64,000 nucleotides of DNA from Alteromonas sp. KUL49 (GCF_006538345.1 NZ_BJKL01000004.1:62001-126000); one strand, 5' to 3'. Positions 16,590 through 25,848 are shown, counted from the first letter of the stretch. The notes: generated by a model from the sequence alone, not told the origin. Program-made: numbers and translations.

Positions 16590-18803
16590 TTAATCTATTG
16601 TCGAGCAGTCTGAAGTAATACCGAATGGACTGTTTGGCGGTGATGCGCCATCCACGGTTAAATCAGCGGCAGGGATCCCCAAGGTATAGTAGTGATCTGC
16701 ACTAGCCTCACTACCATTTGACTGACCAAACACTGTAACGACAGCTTCATACCAAAAACCATAGTTTCTTGGGTAGCGGTACTCCAATTCAGCCTGGCCG
16801 TTTTCATCAGTAACTCCAGCTCCCGAAACGGATATCGTTCCCACTATGCCAGGAGTCAAAAAGCCATCTTGGTTATTGTCTTCATCAAACGGTGAAGTAT
16901 CAAGAATGCCGTTACCGTTGACGTCTTCATTGTTGCATACGGCAGTGACTTGTTGTTCCCATAATCCCAGTAATTCGTTCCATACCCAATAGCCTTTCAT
17001 GTAGACACCGTTAGCTACATATTTAACGGGAGTCGCAGATGCGGTTAAGGCTACGTCGCTCACGGGCTGCCCCGCGGAATCAGAAACAAATACGGAGAAA
17101 CGTTTCAAATAGGTACTCGTATCTGGTGACTCAATAATATTTCCTGTACCTACCGATATATCAAAGGCTCTATTTCCCACGGTAAGGAAGACAGTATCTG
17201 TGACAGTTGTGTTATCGGCCACTTCTGCGCGAATTGCCACAGAATCTTCACTGCTTACAGCACCTGACGTAAATACTGTGGATGCTACGCCCTTACTGTC
17301 AGTGGTGGCTTGTGAAGGAGAAATAGAACCAGTAGAGGTATCGCTGACATTAAAGTTTACCACGGTGTTCTTGACTAAATTGCCTGATTCATCACGCACT
17401 ATGGCTGTGATAGTACTCGTTTGACCATCTGGCCCAAGAATATCTGGTGATGCATCTGCATTGAGCGAGAAAGGGGTTACAGCAACAAACTCTATCTCGG
17501 TGGTTGCCGTGACTACCACATTGCCGTCGCTGTCTCTGCCCGTGGCTGTCAAAGAGGATAGTCCAGCGTTGTCAGAAGATATGGTCATTGTAGCAACACC
17601 ATTGGCATCAGTAACACCAGTAGCACCAGCAGTGATAGCGCCTCTTGATGCGCTAAATCGTACATCGCCGTTAACCACTGGCGAACCATTTTGCTCCCAC
17701 AAGACCTCAATCGTGGCATCTTCAGCAAGTGGTACTTCTTCTGAGGGAACTAACACAAAACTAAATGCATCTTGCTGAACCTGAACAGCAAAGGCAATCT
17801 CTGCATTGAGTGCATTCGCTTCAATAACCGCCTCTCCTGCGGTTGTTGCAGTGAAAGTTACCGTGGCTTGTCCATCACCTCCACTCGTTACTGATGTCAC
17901 CGCTTGATTGTCTATTGTCAGTGTTCCATTTGTTGCTGAGATATCTATTTGCTGATTAGGAATTGCCACACCGTCAGAATCTTGTACTCGAATCGTATAA
18001 TCTACACTATCGTTTAGAATCGCCGAGGCAGTACCGTTGATCGTCACTTGTGTCCCTGTGATTTCGATTTCAACGGTTTCAACAAGATCTTCTGTTTGTG
18101 CAGTGATAGTCACAATGCGATTTGAGGCATCATTTTGAGTGGTCAGTATTGCCCGTGCTGTGCCATCTGCAGCGGTTGTCGATTGCACCAATTGCAATTC
18201 CACGCCATCCGTATCACCAGCAGAGAACATGACGTCGATATTCTCCATCAATACACTCTGAGCGTTTTTAACTAAGGCAATAAGCTCAACTTCATCTGAA
18301 CCACTTGAAGCCAGTTGAACAGCACTGGCATATAGTTGTAACGAAGCGGGTTGGACGACCACGATGTCACCACTCGTTGCACTGAACGTAGTACTCCCTG
18401 TTTCCCCAGAAGATAGTGTGGCAGTAATCTCCCCATCCCCGGAAATAGTCCCTGCTTCTATTCCAATACGTGCTACTCCACTACTATCGGTACGTGCTGT
18501 GCCAGTGTCGTTGTTAAAGCCCGCTAAATCTGGATTGTTGAGGCTAAAAGTCACAAGTTTGTCAGATTGTGAAGCGCCATCACTACTGGTTACCGTGGCG
18601 ATAACTGTCAAAGGATTATCATCAGACAAATTTCTGTCTTGATCGCCTGTATTATTCTCTATCGCCAACGAGATAGAGATGGTAGGGTTATTATCTGTGG
18701 GGTCTGGTGTAGCGGTATCTCTCGATATTTCTCCGCCTCCCCCGCAATTTACAAGGAAGAAAAGAGAACAAAATAATACTGGCGTTTTTAACCATGCGCG
18801 CAT
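16590..18803 (-). CDS. Big-1 (invasin/intimin-type Ig-like) repeat lipoprotein
   Basis: A 737-residue exported protein. The N-terminus LFCSLFFLVNCGGGGE contains a lipobox (LVNC, Cys20), so it should be a lipoprotein anchored at the outer membrane. Several tandem Ig-like Big-1 domains of about 95-100 residues follow, each ending in a phrase like DGTARAILTT, DANGVATMTISS, DSKGVASTVFTS or DENGQAELEYRY. Near residues 630-660 the sequence NNEDVNGNGILD and DEDNNQDGF is EF-hand/dockerin-like, suggesting calcium binding. Start ATG has GGAAGG 6 nt upstream. It is single-gene, flanked by the astB terminator and the symporter. Likely a surface adhesin or structural protein; there is no beta-barrel or passenger-export domain. 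Function is inferred from repeats only. Confidence 0.82.
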   Translation of the reverse strand: MRAWLKTPVLFCSLFFLVNCGGGGEISRDTATPDPTDNNPTISISLAIENNTGDQDRNLSDDNPLTVIATVTSSDGASQSDKLVTFSLNNPDLAGFNNDTGTARTDSSGVARIGIEAGTISGDGEITATLSSGETGSTTFSATSGDIVVVQPASLQLYASAVQLASSGSDEVELIALVKNAQSVLMENIDVMFSAGDTDGVELQLVQSTTAADGTARAILTTQNDASNRIVTITAQTEDLVETVEIEITGTQVTINGTASAILNDSVDYTIRVQDSDGVAIPNQQIDISATNGTLTIDNQAVTSVTSGGDGQATVTFTATTAGEAVIEANALNAEIAFAVQVQQDAFSFVLVPSEEVPLAEDATIEVLWEQNGSPVVNGDVRFSASRGAITAGATGVTDANGVATMTISSDNAGLSSLTATGRDSDGNVVVTATTEIEFVAVTPFSLNADASPDILGPDGQTSTITAIVRDESGNLVKNTVVNFNVSDTSTGSISPSQATTDSKGVASTVFTSGAVSSEDSVAIRAEVADNTTVTDTVFLTVGNRAFDISVGTGNIIESPDTSTYLKRFSVFVSDSAGQPVSDVALTASATPVKYVANGVYMKGYWVWNELLGLWEQQVTAVCNNEDVNGNGILDTSPFDEDNNQDGFLTPGIVGTISVSGAGVTDENGQAELEYRYPRNYGFWYEAVVTVFGQSNGSEASADHYYTLGIPAADLTVDGASPPNSPFGITSDCSTID

Positions 18804-18921
18804 AATACCTTCCTGAAGGTCTCAATATTGACGATAACCGTCTTTTTTCAGTTTAAAAATCAATAGAATCTGGCACACTAAAAAAGTCTAAAACTATAAG
18901 AAAAATCCACAGGGATAATTC

Positions 18922-20268
18922 ATGACGCAATCTGAACATAAATATAGTCTAACTACCCGGATATTCATCGGCATGACTGCCGGAATCATCCTTGGTGTAC
19001 TTCTTCAACTTCTTTTTGATGATAGCGGAGATTTTGTAATCTCGATATTCGGTAGCGAGCTATCAACGTATGGCATTCTAGTAGATGGTATATTTTCAAC
19101 CTTAGGTAAAATCTTCATCGCCAGTTTGAAAATGCTGGTTGTTCCACTTGTTTTTGTCTCGCTGGTATGCGGCACAAGTAACCTATCTGACCCCAGTAAG
19201 TTAGGAAGACTCGGTGCAAAATCTGTTGGTTTATATGTTGTCACAACAGCAATAGCCATCACACTGGCTATGAGCATGGCTTTATTGGTGTCGCCGGGAG
19301 AAGGGCTGAATCTAACCACTGAAGCAAGCTACGCCGCAAAAGAAGCGCCAAGTCTGTCACAGGTTATAGTAAACATGTTCCCAAGCAACCCCGTCGACTC
19401 AATGGCAAAGGGCAACATGCTTCAAATCATTGTATTTGCGGTGTTATTTGGTGTTGCAATGGCAATGACTGGCGAAGCAGGCAAACGTTTAAGCGCAATT
19501 TTTGAAGATATCAATACAGTGATCATGCGCCTTGTTACCATTATCATGAACTTAGCGCCATATGGTGTATTTGTATTGATGGCTAAGCTGTTCGCAACTA
19601 TTGGTGCAGACACTATCTTCGGTCTGGCAAAGTACTTCTTCTTAGTATTATTTGTACTTATCTTGCACGCCCTAGGTACTTATTCTTTGCTGCTAAAACT
19701 GCTTACTGGTTTGAGCCCAATCACCCTATTCAAGAAAATGCGTGACGCTGCCTTGTTTGCATTTAGTACGTCAAGTAGTAGTGCCACGCTGCCGGTAACC
19801 ATGGAAACTGCACGAAACAAGTTAGGCGTTGGTAACTCTGTATCGTCTTTCACCTTGCCACTAGGCGCGACGATTAATATGGATGGCACTGCAATTATGC
19901 AAGGTGTCGCTACTGTGTTTATCGCTCAAGTATACGGCGTTGACTTGAGCTTCGGCGATTTCATGATGGTAATACTCACTGCAACCCTCGCGTCTGTTGG
20001 AACCGCGGGTGTACCCGGTGTTGGCCTTATCATGCTGGCTATGGTACTACAACAAGTCAATTTACCGGTTGAAGGTATCGCGCTTATTATCGGCGTAGAC
20101 CGCTTACTGGATATGACCCGAACTGCAGTTAACATCACCGGTGACTGTATGGTGTCATGTGCGGTTGCCAAAGGCGAAGGTGAATTAGACGTTGACGTCT
20201 TCAACGACCCCAATGCTGGTGCAAAAGAAGAAGAAATCGATTTCAAACACTTCGACAAAAACGCATAA
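18922..20268 (+). CDS. Dicarboxylate/amino acid:cation symporter (DAACS family)
   Basis: A 448-residue inner-membrane transporter of the GltP/DctA/SLC1 family. It has eight membrane helices and two re-entrant loops. The serine-rich loop reads FSTSSSSATLPVTM, and the helix-7 cation motif is NMDGTAIMQG, matching the NMDGT signature. The next motif GVPGVGLIMLAMVLQQV and the substrate helix DRLLDMTRTAVNITGD with the Arg/Asp pair suggest acidic substrates (glutamate, aspartate or C4-dicarboxylates). The cation is probably Na+ or H+. Start ATG has CAGGGA upstream. A terminator follows at 20283. It is an independent gene. Confidence 0.93.
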   Translation: MTQSEHKYSLTTRIFIGMTAGIILGVLLQLLFDDSGDFVISIFGSELSTYGILVDGIFSTLGKIFIASLKMLVVPLVFVSLVCGTSNLSDPSKLGRLGAKSVGLYVVTTAIAITLAMSMALLVSPGEGLNLTTEASYAAKEAPSLSQVIVNMFPSNPVDSMAKGNMLQIIVFAVLFGVAMAMTGEAGKRLSAIFEDINTVIMRLVTIIMNLAPYGVFVLMAKLFATIGADTIFGLAKYFFLVLFVLILHALGTYSLLLKLLTGLSPITLFKKMRDAALFAFSTSSSSATLPVTMETARNKLGVGNSVSSFTLPLGATINMDGTAIMQGVATVFIAQVYGVDLSFGDFMMVILTATLASVGTAGVPGVGLIMLAMVLQQVNLPVEGIALIIGVDRLLDMTRTAVNITGDCMVSCAVAKGEGELDVDVFNDPNAGAKEEEIDFKHFDKNA

Positions 20269-20282
20269 CACTGGCTATTTTT

Positions 20283-20312
20283 AAGCGGCGCCACATGTTT
20301 TGCGTCGCTTTT
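20283..20312 (+). terminator. Rho-independent terminator of the symporter gene
   Basis: AAGCGGCGC (20283-20291) pairs with GCGTCGCTT (20302-20310), 8 of 9 with one G-T, followed by TT at 20311-20312. It lies 14 nt after the symporter stop. Confidence 0.7.
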
Positions 20313-20315
20313 AGA

Positions 20316-20413
20316 GGAAGCATTAGTCATTTTACCGCACGCCGTAAACCCTTCCATGGGGGCTCGGCTTCGGCATCCATGCCTCAGACGGCTGTAAAAA
20401 AACTAACGCTTCC
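20316..20413. repeat. Nested palindromic extragenic element (98 bp)
   Basis: Outer arms GGAAGCATTAG (20316-20326) and CTAACGCTTCC (20403-20413) pair at 10 of 11. Inner arms GCCGT (20341-20345) and ACGGC (20388-20392) pair perfectly, and the core contains CCATGGGGGCTCGG and CATCCATG. The layered stems resemble extragenic palindromic repeats scattered in Alteromonadales genomes. Copy number cannot be tested here. Confidence 0.5.
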
Positions 20414-20655
20414 TCTCTTATTTCCCATTGTTATTAACTACATATTGGCTGTTTTTGTCCCAACATATTCAAAACATCTTATCAAAACTCAAAACATACA
20501 AGTTGCTGAGGACATCTGAGTAACATATGAAATAGATGAGTCACTCCAAAACCCAAAATCCTGAAAAGTAAGTGATACTTTTACACCATAAAATGACATT
20601 CTCAGTAGTAAAATTTATGTTCTAATAGCGTCAGTGAATTAATTCAGAACATCAG

Positions 20656-21411
20656 ATGCTCTCACATACCGTCAATAACAATTTGGTCGAGGAAATCCCG
20701 CTAGTTATAACACTTAACGACATTCACTTTAGCGTAATGCTGGTGAGCCCGTTCGACATAGAAGACTTTGTTGTTGGGTACCTTTTCAGTGAGCTGATTA
20801 TTGAATCTCCCGTAGACGTGCACGATATAGATGTTAATTACACCTCAGCCAATGGAATTGACACAATTTATGTGAACGTCACTCTTGCCAATAGACGGAT
20901 TGAGGCCTTCAAGCACCGCCAGCGCACGTTAAAAGGAGCAAGTGGATGCGGACTCTGTGGCAAAGCGGCCTTAGCTGATGCATTTCCTGCGCTTACGCCG
21001 CTACCAGATTCAGTCATACCAGATGTAAACTACCTATCGAATATTCGGGACATCATCCCTCAGTGGCAGCATCAAGGCCAATCAAGTGGTGCGTTGCACG
21101 GTGCTTTTTGGATAGATAACGAAGGTGAAGTTACACTAAGTAGAGAAGATATAGGGCGGCACAATGCCATGGACAAACTCCTTGGAGCACTTCACAAGCG
21201 AGGTATCAAACCGAGCAACGGTACCCTGGTTATTACCAGTCGGTGTGGTGCAGAGTTGGTACAAAAAGCGATTATTTCTGGTGTTGGCAGACTGGCATCT
21301 TTAGCATCACCAAGTACCTTGGCAGTGTCGATGGCAGCAAAATACAACCTTCACCTTATTCACATACCCAAGCTCGATAGCCCTTACTTGCTTAAAGGCA
21401 GAACACAATGA
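20656..21411 (+). CDS. fdhD: Formate dehydrogenase accessory sulfurtransferase FdhD
   Basis: A 251-residue protein of the FdhD family, which transfers sulfur from a cysteine desulfurase to the molybdenum cofactor of formate dehydrogenases. The catalytic CxxC is seen as Cys98-Gly-Leu-Cys101 in GASGCGLCG, with the conserved GALHGAFW and EDIGRHNAMDKLLGA segments. Length is near E. coli FdhD (277). Start: ATG at 20656 gives the longest frame; no strong Shine-Dalgarno is visible. The stop overlaps the next gene's start by 4 nt (ATGA), so it is translationally coupled to the YdeP-type oxidoreductase and presumably matures it. Confidence 0.95.
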   Translation: MLSHTVNNNLVEEIPLVITLNDIHFSVMLVSPFDIEDFVVGYLFSELIIESPVDVHDIDVNYTSANGIDTIYVNVTLANRRIEAFKHRQRTLKGASGCGLCGKAALADAFPALTPLPDSVIPDVNYLSNIRDIIPQWQHQGQSSGALHGAFWIDNEGEVTLSREDIGRHNAMDKLLGALHKRGIKPSNGTLVITSRCGAELVQKAIISGVGRLASLASPSTLAVSMAAKYNLHLIHIPKLDSPYLLKGRTQ

Positions 21412-23684
21412 AAAAACGCGCGATGAAAGCGGGCGGTATGCCCTCGCTAAAATCCACATTTGCCGCACTGGTAAAAAGTAAGCGAATACGCGGGAATATC
21501 AGAAATCTTCTTCGCGTTAATCAAACGTCAGGATTCGACTGTCCCGGCTGCGCTTGGGGTGATAACAAATCGGGAACATTTCAATTTTGCGAAAACGGTG
21601 CTAAGGCCGTAGCTTGGGAGTCCACCGAAAAGAAAATTGGCGAGTCATTTTTCGCTACTCATTCGGTTTCATCGTTACTCAAACAAAGCGATTTTTGGCT
21701 AGAGTACCAAGGACGCTTATCTCAACCACTGAAGTACGATGCTACCACCGACCATTATGTTCCCATTGATTGGGCAGATGCCTTTGCTTTTATCGGCGAG
21801 CGGCTCAATCAATATGACGCTAACCAGGTTGAACTCTACACATCTGGCAGAGCGAGCAACGAGGTAGCATACCTTTATCAACTCTTTGGCCGACTATTCG
21901 GTACCAATAATTTTCCAGACTGTTCGAATATGTGTCACCAAGCCAGTGGTGTGGCATTAAACGCTTCTATCGGTGTTGGTAAGGGTACTGTAGTATTAGA
22001 GGACTTTGATCACGCTAACGCCATATTCGTTTTTGGGCAAAACCCAGGCAGTAATCATCCTCGAATGATGAATGCACTGAGAAAAGCAGCGCGAAACGGA
22101 TGCAAAATTGTCACGTTCAACAATTTAAAAGAAGTCGCGCTCGAGCGATTTGCTAGCCCTCAAGATCCCGTAGAATTACTTACGCCATCGGCAACTAATA
22201 TCAGTCACATGTATTTAACCCCAAAACTCGGTGGTGACATGGCTGCCATTCGAGGCATGGTAAAGCATTTGCTCGAGAATTCCGTTGGATTGAATCAAAC
22301 ATTTGTTGATGAGAATACCATTGGTGCAGAAGAGTATTTAGATACGGTACGCACTACAAGCTGGGAACATATTGAAGAGCAATCAGGGCTGACACAAGAG
22401 GACATAGCCTCTGCGGCAAACCTATTTGCCGAAAGTGATAAAGCCATAAGTACATGGGCCATGGGACTGACCCAACACAAACACTCGGTAGATACCATCA
22501 GAGAACTTACAAATTTACATTTGTTAACGGGGCAGATTGGTCATCAAGGATCGGGGTTATGTCCTGTACGCGGACACAGTAACGTGCAGGGCAATCGAAC
22601 CATGGGTATCAACGAGTCCCCTACGCCAGCGTTCATCGCGACGCTAGAAGAAACCTTTGGTGTTAGCTTACCGAAAACTGCAGGGCACAATGTGCACCAA
22701 GCACTACACGCACTGAATAAAGGTGAGAGTAAAGTCTTTATTGGCTTGGGCGGTAACTTAGCCGCAGCGGCTTCAGATACAGTATTCACATGTAATGCCA
22801 TCAAGCAGGCGGAACTGAGTATTCATATCGCGACTAAACTCAACCGAACCCATTTATTGGCAAGTAAAGACGCGCTCATTTTACCCTGTTTAGGCAGAAC
22901 AGAAATTGACCGCCAAAAAGGTGTAGAGCAAGCGATAACCGTTGAAGATACATTCAGTATGGTGCATGCATCTCATGGCGGCACCGAGCCAGAAGGGCTG
23001 AATTGCATGTCTGAAACTGCAATTATTGCCAATATTGCTCACGCTACCCTCGGTAATAAACCTGTAGACTGGCTACATTTAGCTGAGAACTATGAACGCA
23101 TTCGAGACCTAATAGCTAGAACCATTCCTGGATTTGACAACTTCAATAGTAAAATACGCAAACCTGGTGGCTTTTACTTGGGTAATACTGCTCGTGAGGG
23201 TCAATGGGCTACAGCATCGGGTAAAGCCACATTTAGTGCAACTCCGCTGCCTGAGGATCTTTATCCGGCAAATGTTGTTAGCGAAATTGAGAAACAGCGA
23301 GGTCCAATTCTAACCCTTCAAACCCTTCGCTCACATGATCAGTACAACACAACAATCTATGGAATGAATGACCGCTATCGAGGCGTTGAAAACAAGCGTA
23401 ACGTCCTATTTTTAAATCCTCAAGATGCTAAAAAGATGCAGCTGAAGGAGGGTGACAAAATTGATATCACCTCTATTTGGCAAGACAAGGTTACCCGCAA
23501 AGTCGATGGGTTTTCAGTGGTGTTATACGATATTCCCAGAGGAAACGCAGCGGCATACTACCCGGAAACCAATCCGTTAGTACCTTTTGACAGCGTGGGC
23601 GATAAGTCGTTTACCCCCACGTCAAAAGCAATTCCAATAATTGTTAATCGGTCTTCAACAGCTATTGCTACACAGCAGTTGTAG
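21408..23684 (+). CDS. FdhF/YdeP-family molybdopterin oxidoreductase
   Basis: A 758-residue bis-molybdopterin oxidoreductase of the YdeP group. It begins with an N-terminal FDCPGCAWGD block (Cys45 and Cys48). The segment PDCSNMCHQASGVALN contains the cysteine expected to ligate Mo, where FdhF has selenocysteine. HSNVQGNRTMGI and the C-terminal molydopterin-binding domain (TLRSHDQYNTTIYGMNDRYRG) follow. There is no twin-arginine signal, so it is cytoplasmic. YdeP proteins are formate-dehydrogenase-like but of uncertain substrate; E. coli YdeP is linked to acid resistance. Translationally coupled to fdhD. No electron-transfer subunits are adjacent. Confidence 0.92.
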   Translation: MKKRAMKAGGMPSLKSTFAALVKSKRIRGNIRNLLRVNQTSGFDCPGCAWGDNKSGTFQFCENGAKAVAWESTEKKIGESFFATHSVSSLLKQSDFWLEYQGRLSQPLKYDATTDHYVPIDWADAFAFIGERLNQYDANQVELYTSGRASNEVAYLYQLFGRLFGTNNFPDCSNMCHQASGVALNASIGVGKGTVVLEDFDHANAIFVFGQNPGSNHPRMMNALRKAARNGCKIVTFNNLKEVALERFASPQDPVELLTPSATNISHMYLTPKLGGDMAAIRGMVKHLLENSVGLNQTFVDENTIGAEEYLDTVRTTSWEHIEEQSGLTQEDIASAANLFAESDKAISTWAMGLTQHKHSVDTIRELTNLHLLTGQIGHQGSGLCPVRGHSNVQGNRTMGINESPTPAFIATLEETFGVSLPKTAGHNVHQALHALNKGESKVFIGLGGNLAAAASDTVFTCNAIKQAELSIHIATKLNRTHLLASKDALILPCLGRTEIDRQKGVEQAITVEDTFSMVHASHGGTEPEGLNCMSETAIIANIAHATLGNKPVDWLHLAENYERIRDLIARTIPGFDNFNSKIRKPGGFYLGNTAREGQWATASGKATFSATPLPEDLYPANVVSEIEKQRGPILTLQTLRSHDQYNTTIYGMNDRYRGVENKRNVLFLNPQDAKKMQLKEGDKIDITSIWQDKVTRKVDGFSVVLYDIPRGNAAAYYPETNPLVPFDSVGDKSFTPTSKAIPIIVNRSSTAIATQQL

Positions 23685-23698
23685 AAGACGAGTATGAA

Positions 23699-24928
23699 TT
23701 AGTTAAGTGCAGTGGCGGGGTTCAAACTCGCTGCTTTTTTGGCGGGATAAAGTGTCGCTAATACAGACAGTAAAAGCGCAACACCCGCCGTTATTACCAC
23801 ATCACTCCACGCCAATTGTGACGGCAAAAAGTCGATAAAGTAAATATCACCAGATAGCACCTCAACTCCCAACGCGCTCTCTAATGCTACCACGATGTTT
23901 GATAAATTTGGGGCGACTATGACCCCAAGCACCACACCGACGGTCGTGCCAATTACGCCATTAATTGCACCTTGTAATATAAACGCTTGGGCTATCAAGG
24001 AATCCGTCGCTCCCATGGTTTTCAAAATAGCGATAGCTTGCTGCTTTTCGCGAACAGCCATGACCAGCGAGGAAACGATATTAAAACAGGCAACGGCAAT
24101 CACCAGTGTTAGTGCTATGTATACGACAACCCTGACCAACTGAATGTCGTTGTACAAATGCCCCTGCGTTCTCGTCCAATCAGACATATAGACGGCTTGT
24201 GGGAATTGATAGCCAATCTCTCGCATAACACCATTAGCAGCGAACGGGTCGTGAAGTGTAAACCTCAGCCCCATCGCCGGCATAGTGGCTCCTACGGCAT
24301 TTGATGCCGCAGCAAGGTGCATAAGTCCGATCTGATTGTCTAACTCTCCCCCCACCTTCATGATGCCAGAAATTTTTAATGTTACGTTTTTAGGGGCGCT
24401 GAACTGCAAACTTTCAGTGGCCGCAGGAACCAGCACCTGAATGCTATCCCCTACGTCAAGAGAGAGCTTCTCAGCTATACCTCTACCGAGTAACACTCCA
24501 TCAGTTTGCACAGCAAAGCGCTTCCAGGCCGCCTCAGATACTTGTTGTGACCAGCGTTTGTCGTCTACCCTTACATCAATCCCCGTAAGGGCCACCGACT
24601 TTAACGTTCCTCGATGCTGAATCATACCGTTTACCGGTGTATAAGGCTCAACTTTGGCGACTCGTTGGTCGTTAGAGAATAGTTGTATATGGGTGTTCAA
24701 ATTTTCAATTCCTTGAGAATTGAAGCTAAAAATTTCTCCATGAGGTACAACGCCTAAAATACGTTGAGTAAGTTCTCGCTCGAAGCCGTTCATCACGCTA
24801 AGCAGCACGATCAGTACGAAGCAACCTAGCCCAATACCAAAAGTAGAGGACAGGGAAATAAACGAAATAAAGCGATTTTGTTGTTTAGCACGCCTAAAAC
24901 GACGCGCCAATTGCCATGCTAACCTCAT
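23699..24928 (-). CDS. lolE: Lipoprotein-releasing ABC transporter permease LolE
   Basis: A 409-residue inner-membrane permease of the LolC/LolE family that extracts outer-membrane lipoproteins and passes them to LolA. Four membrane segments are seen: one near residues 25-48, then three after about 265, flanking a large periplasmic domain. Family block LSVMNGFERELTQRILGVVPHGEI and the C-terminal SGDIYFIDFLPSQLAW are closer to E. coli LolE than to LolC. The start ATG overlaps the lolD stop by 4 nt. A lolC gene is not adjacent; normally lolC-lolD-lolE are contiguous. It either lies elsewhere or this protein acts as the only permease type. Confidence 0.88.
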   Translation of the reverse strand: MRLAWQLARRFRRAKQQNRFISFISLSSTFGIGLGCFVLIVLLSVMNGFERELTQRILGVVPHGEIFSFNSQGIENLNTHIQLFSNDQRVAKVEPYTPVNGMIQHRGTLKSVALTGIDVRVDDKRWSQQVSEAAWKRFAVQTDGVLLGRGIAEKLSLDVGDSIQVLVPAATESLQFSAPKNVTLKISGIMKVGGELDNQIGLMHLAAASNAVGATMPAMGLRFTLHDPFAANGVMREIGYQFPQAVYMSDWTRTQGHLYNDIQLVRVVVYIALTLVIAVACFNIVSSLVMAVREKQQAIAILKTMGATDSLIAQAFILQGAINGVIGTTVGVVLGVIVAPNLSNIVVALESALGVEVLSGDIYFIDFLPSQLAWSDVVITAGVALLLSVLATLYPAKKAASLNPATALN

Positions 24929-25623
24929 GCAGTGGCCTCTTGGTCAGTATCAGCAATCAAGCTGCCATTTTTTATATACAAGGTTCTGTCTAATTGGCTG
25001 GCTAATTCTCTGTCATGGGTAACCACCACAAAGCTCGTTTTGTGTGAGTCACTCAAAGACTTCAGCAGTGAATAAACTTGCTGCCCGGTTTCAAAGTCCA
25101 AGTTGCCGGTAGGTTCGTCCGCCAATACTACGCTCGGTTGCGTGACCAAAGCACGAGCAATGGCGACTCGTTGACGCTCACCTCCTGAGAGAGCCGCAGG
25201 TAGATGCTCTGCCCTATGTGCCAATCCCACTTGTTCAAGCAGGTTCAAAGCAGCGTTTTTGGCAATCGCAGGGTTCTCTTTGCGAATAAGCAAAGGCATC
25301 ATCACGTTTTCCAGTGCAGAAAATTCTGCAAGAAGGTGATGGAATTGATAAATAAACCCAATGTCACTGTTTCTGAGTGCTGCTAAAGCATTGGAAGAGA
25401 GCGAATAAAGGGATTTTCCGTGGAACAGTACATCGCCCTCCGACGGAGAATCGAGGCCACCAAGTAAGTGAAGCAAGGTACTTTTTCCCGAACCAGAGCT
25501 ACCCAATATTGCAACGTGCTCTGAGGGCTTAATGGATAAAGAAACGTTTTTGAGTACTGGGGTTTTATTGTTGCCGTCGTGATAAGTCTTTGAGATGTTG
25601 CGGCAAGTAAGTACGTCCTGCAT
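24925..25623 (-). CDS. lolD: Lipoprotein-releasing system ATP-binding protein LolD
   Basis: A 232-residue ABC ATPase. Walker A is GSSGSGKST (residues 41-49), the Q-loop is IYQFHHLLAEFSALENVMMP, the signature is LSGGERQRVAIARAL, Walker B is VVLADEPTGNLD, and the H-loop is VVVTHD. The sequence QFHHLLAEF is the LolD-type motif. It powers LolE-mediated release of lipoproteins. Start ATG at 25623 begins MQDVLTCRNISKTYHDG. It is the first gene of a two-gene operon with lolE; upstream is the tRNA-Asp gene on the same strand. Confidence 0.95.
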   Translation of the reverse strand: MQDVLTCRNISKTYHDGNNKTPVLKNVSLSIKPSEHVAILGSSGSGKSTLLHLLGGLDSPSEGDVLFHGKSLYSLSSNALAALRNSDIGFIYQFHHLLAEFSALENVMMPLLIRKENPAIAKNAALNLLEQVGLAHRAEHLPAALSGGERQRVAIARALVTQPSVVLADEPTGNLDFETGQQVYSLLKSLSDSHKTSFVVVTHDRELASQLDRTLYIKNGSLIADTDQEATA

Positions 25624-25771
25624 TTAACTCGTCTTTTGATTAGAAAACTCTATAAGACCGAATGGTAACGTGTATGCGTCAGTTAACCAACAATCATGTT
25701 GAAAATCACTGAAAAAGAATTAGATGTGATTTGTTTCGGATAATTATTAGTGCAAGGACTTGCCAAAGAAA

Positions 25772-25848
25772 TGGCGGAGCGGACGGGACTCGAACCCGCG
25801 ACCCCCGGCGTGACAGGCCGGTATTCTAACCAACTGAACTACCGCTCC
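25772..25848 (-). tRNA. tRNA-Asp (GTC)
   Basis: The minus strand gives a full 77-nt cloverleaf. The acceptor stem is GGAGCGG/CCGCTCC and the D-arm starts AGTTCAGTTGG. The anticodon loop CTGTCAC has anticodon GTC. The T-arm is GCGGGTTCGAGTCCCGT, and the 3' CCA is encoded. G-U/G-C pairs are consistent throughout. It is preceded by a strong promoter on the same strand. Confidence 0.97.

Larger units (their letters stand above)
20269..20655. other. Intergenic region symporter / fdhD (387 bp)
   Basis: Contains the symporter terminator (20283-20312) and a nested palindromic repeat (20316-20413). The remaining 240 bp up to fdhD is AT-rich with no gene that I can support; a promoter for fdhD is expected near 20600-20640 but no convincing -35/-10 pair was assigned. 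Confidence 0.6.

Noticed and set aside
16590..18803. Tandem repeats suggestive of a CRISPR array or VNTR
   Set aside because: The periodicity is at the protein level (Ig-like domains of about 95-100 residues); the DNA copies are too divergent for CRISPR or VNTR.
25740..25771. tRNA-Asp associated integrated element just downstream of the tRNA
   Set aside because: Directly after the tRNA lies only a short AT-rich gap and the lolD-lolE operon. No integrase or direct repeat of the tRNA 3' end was found.
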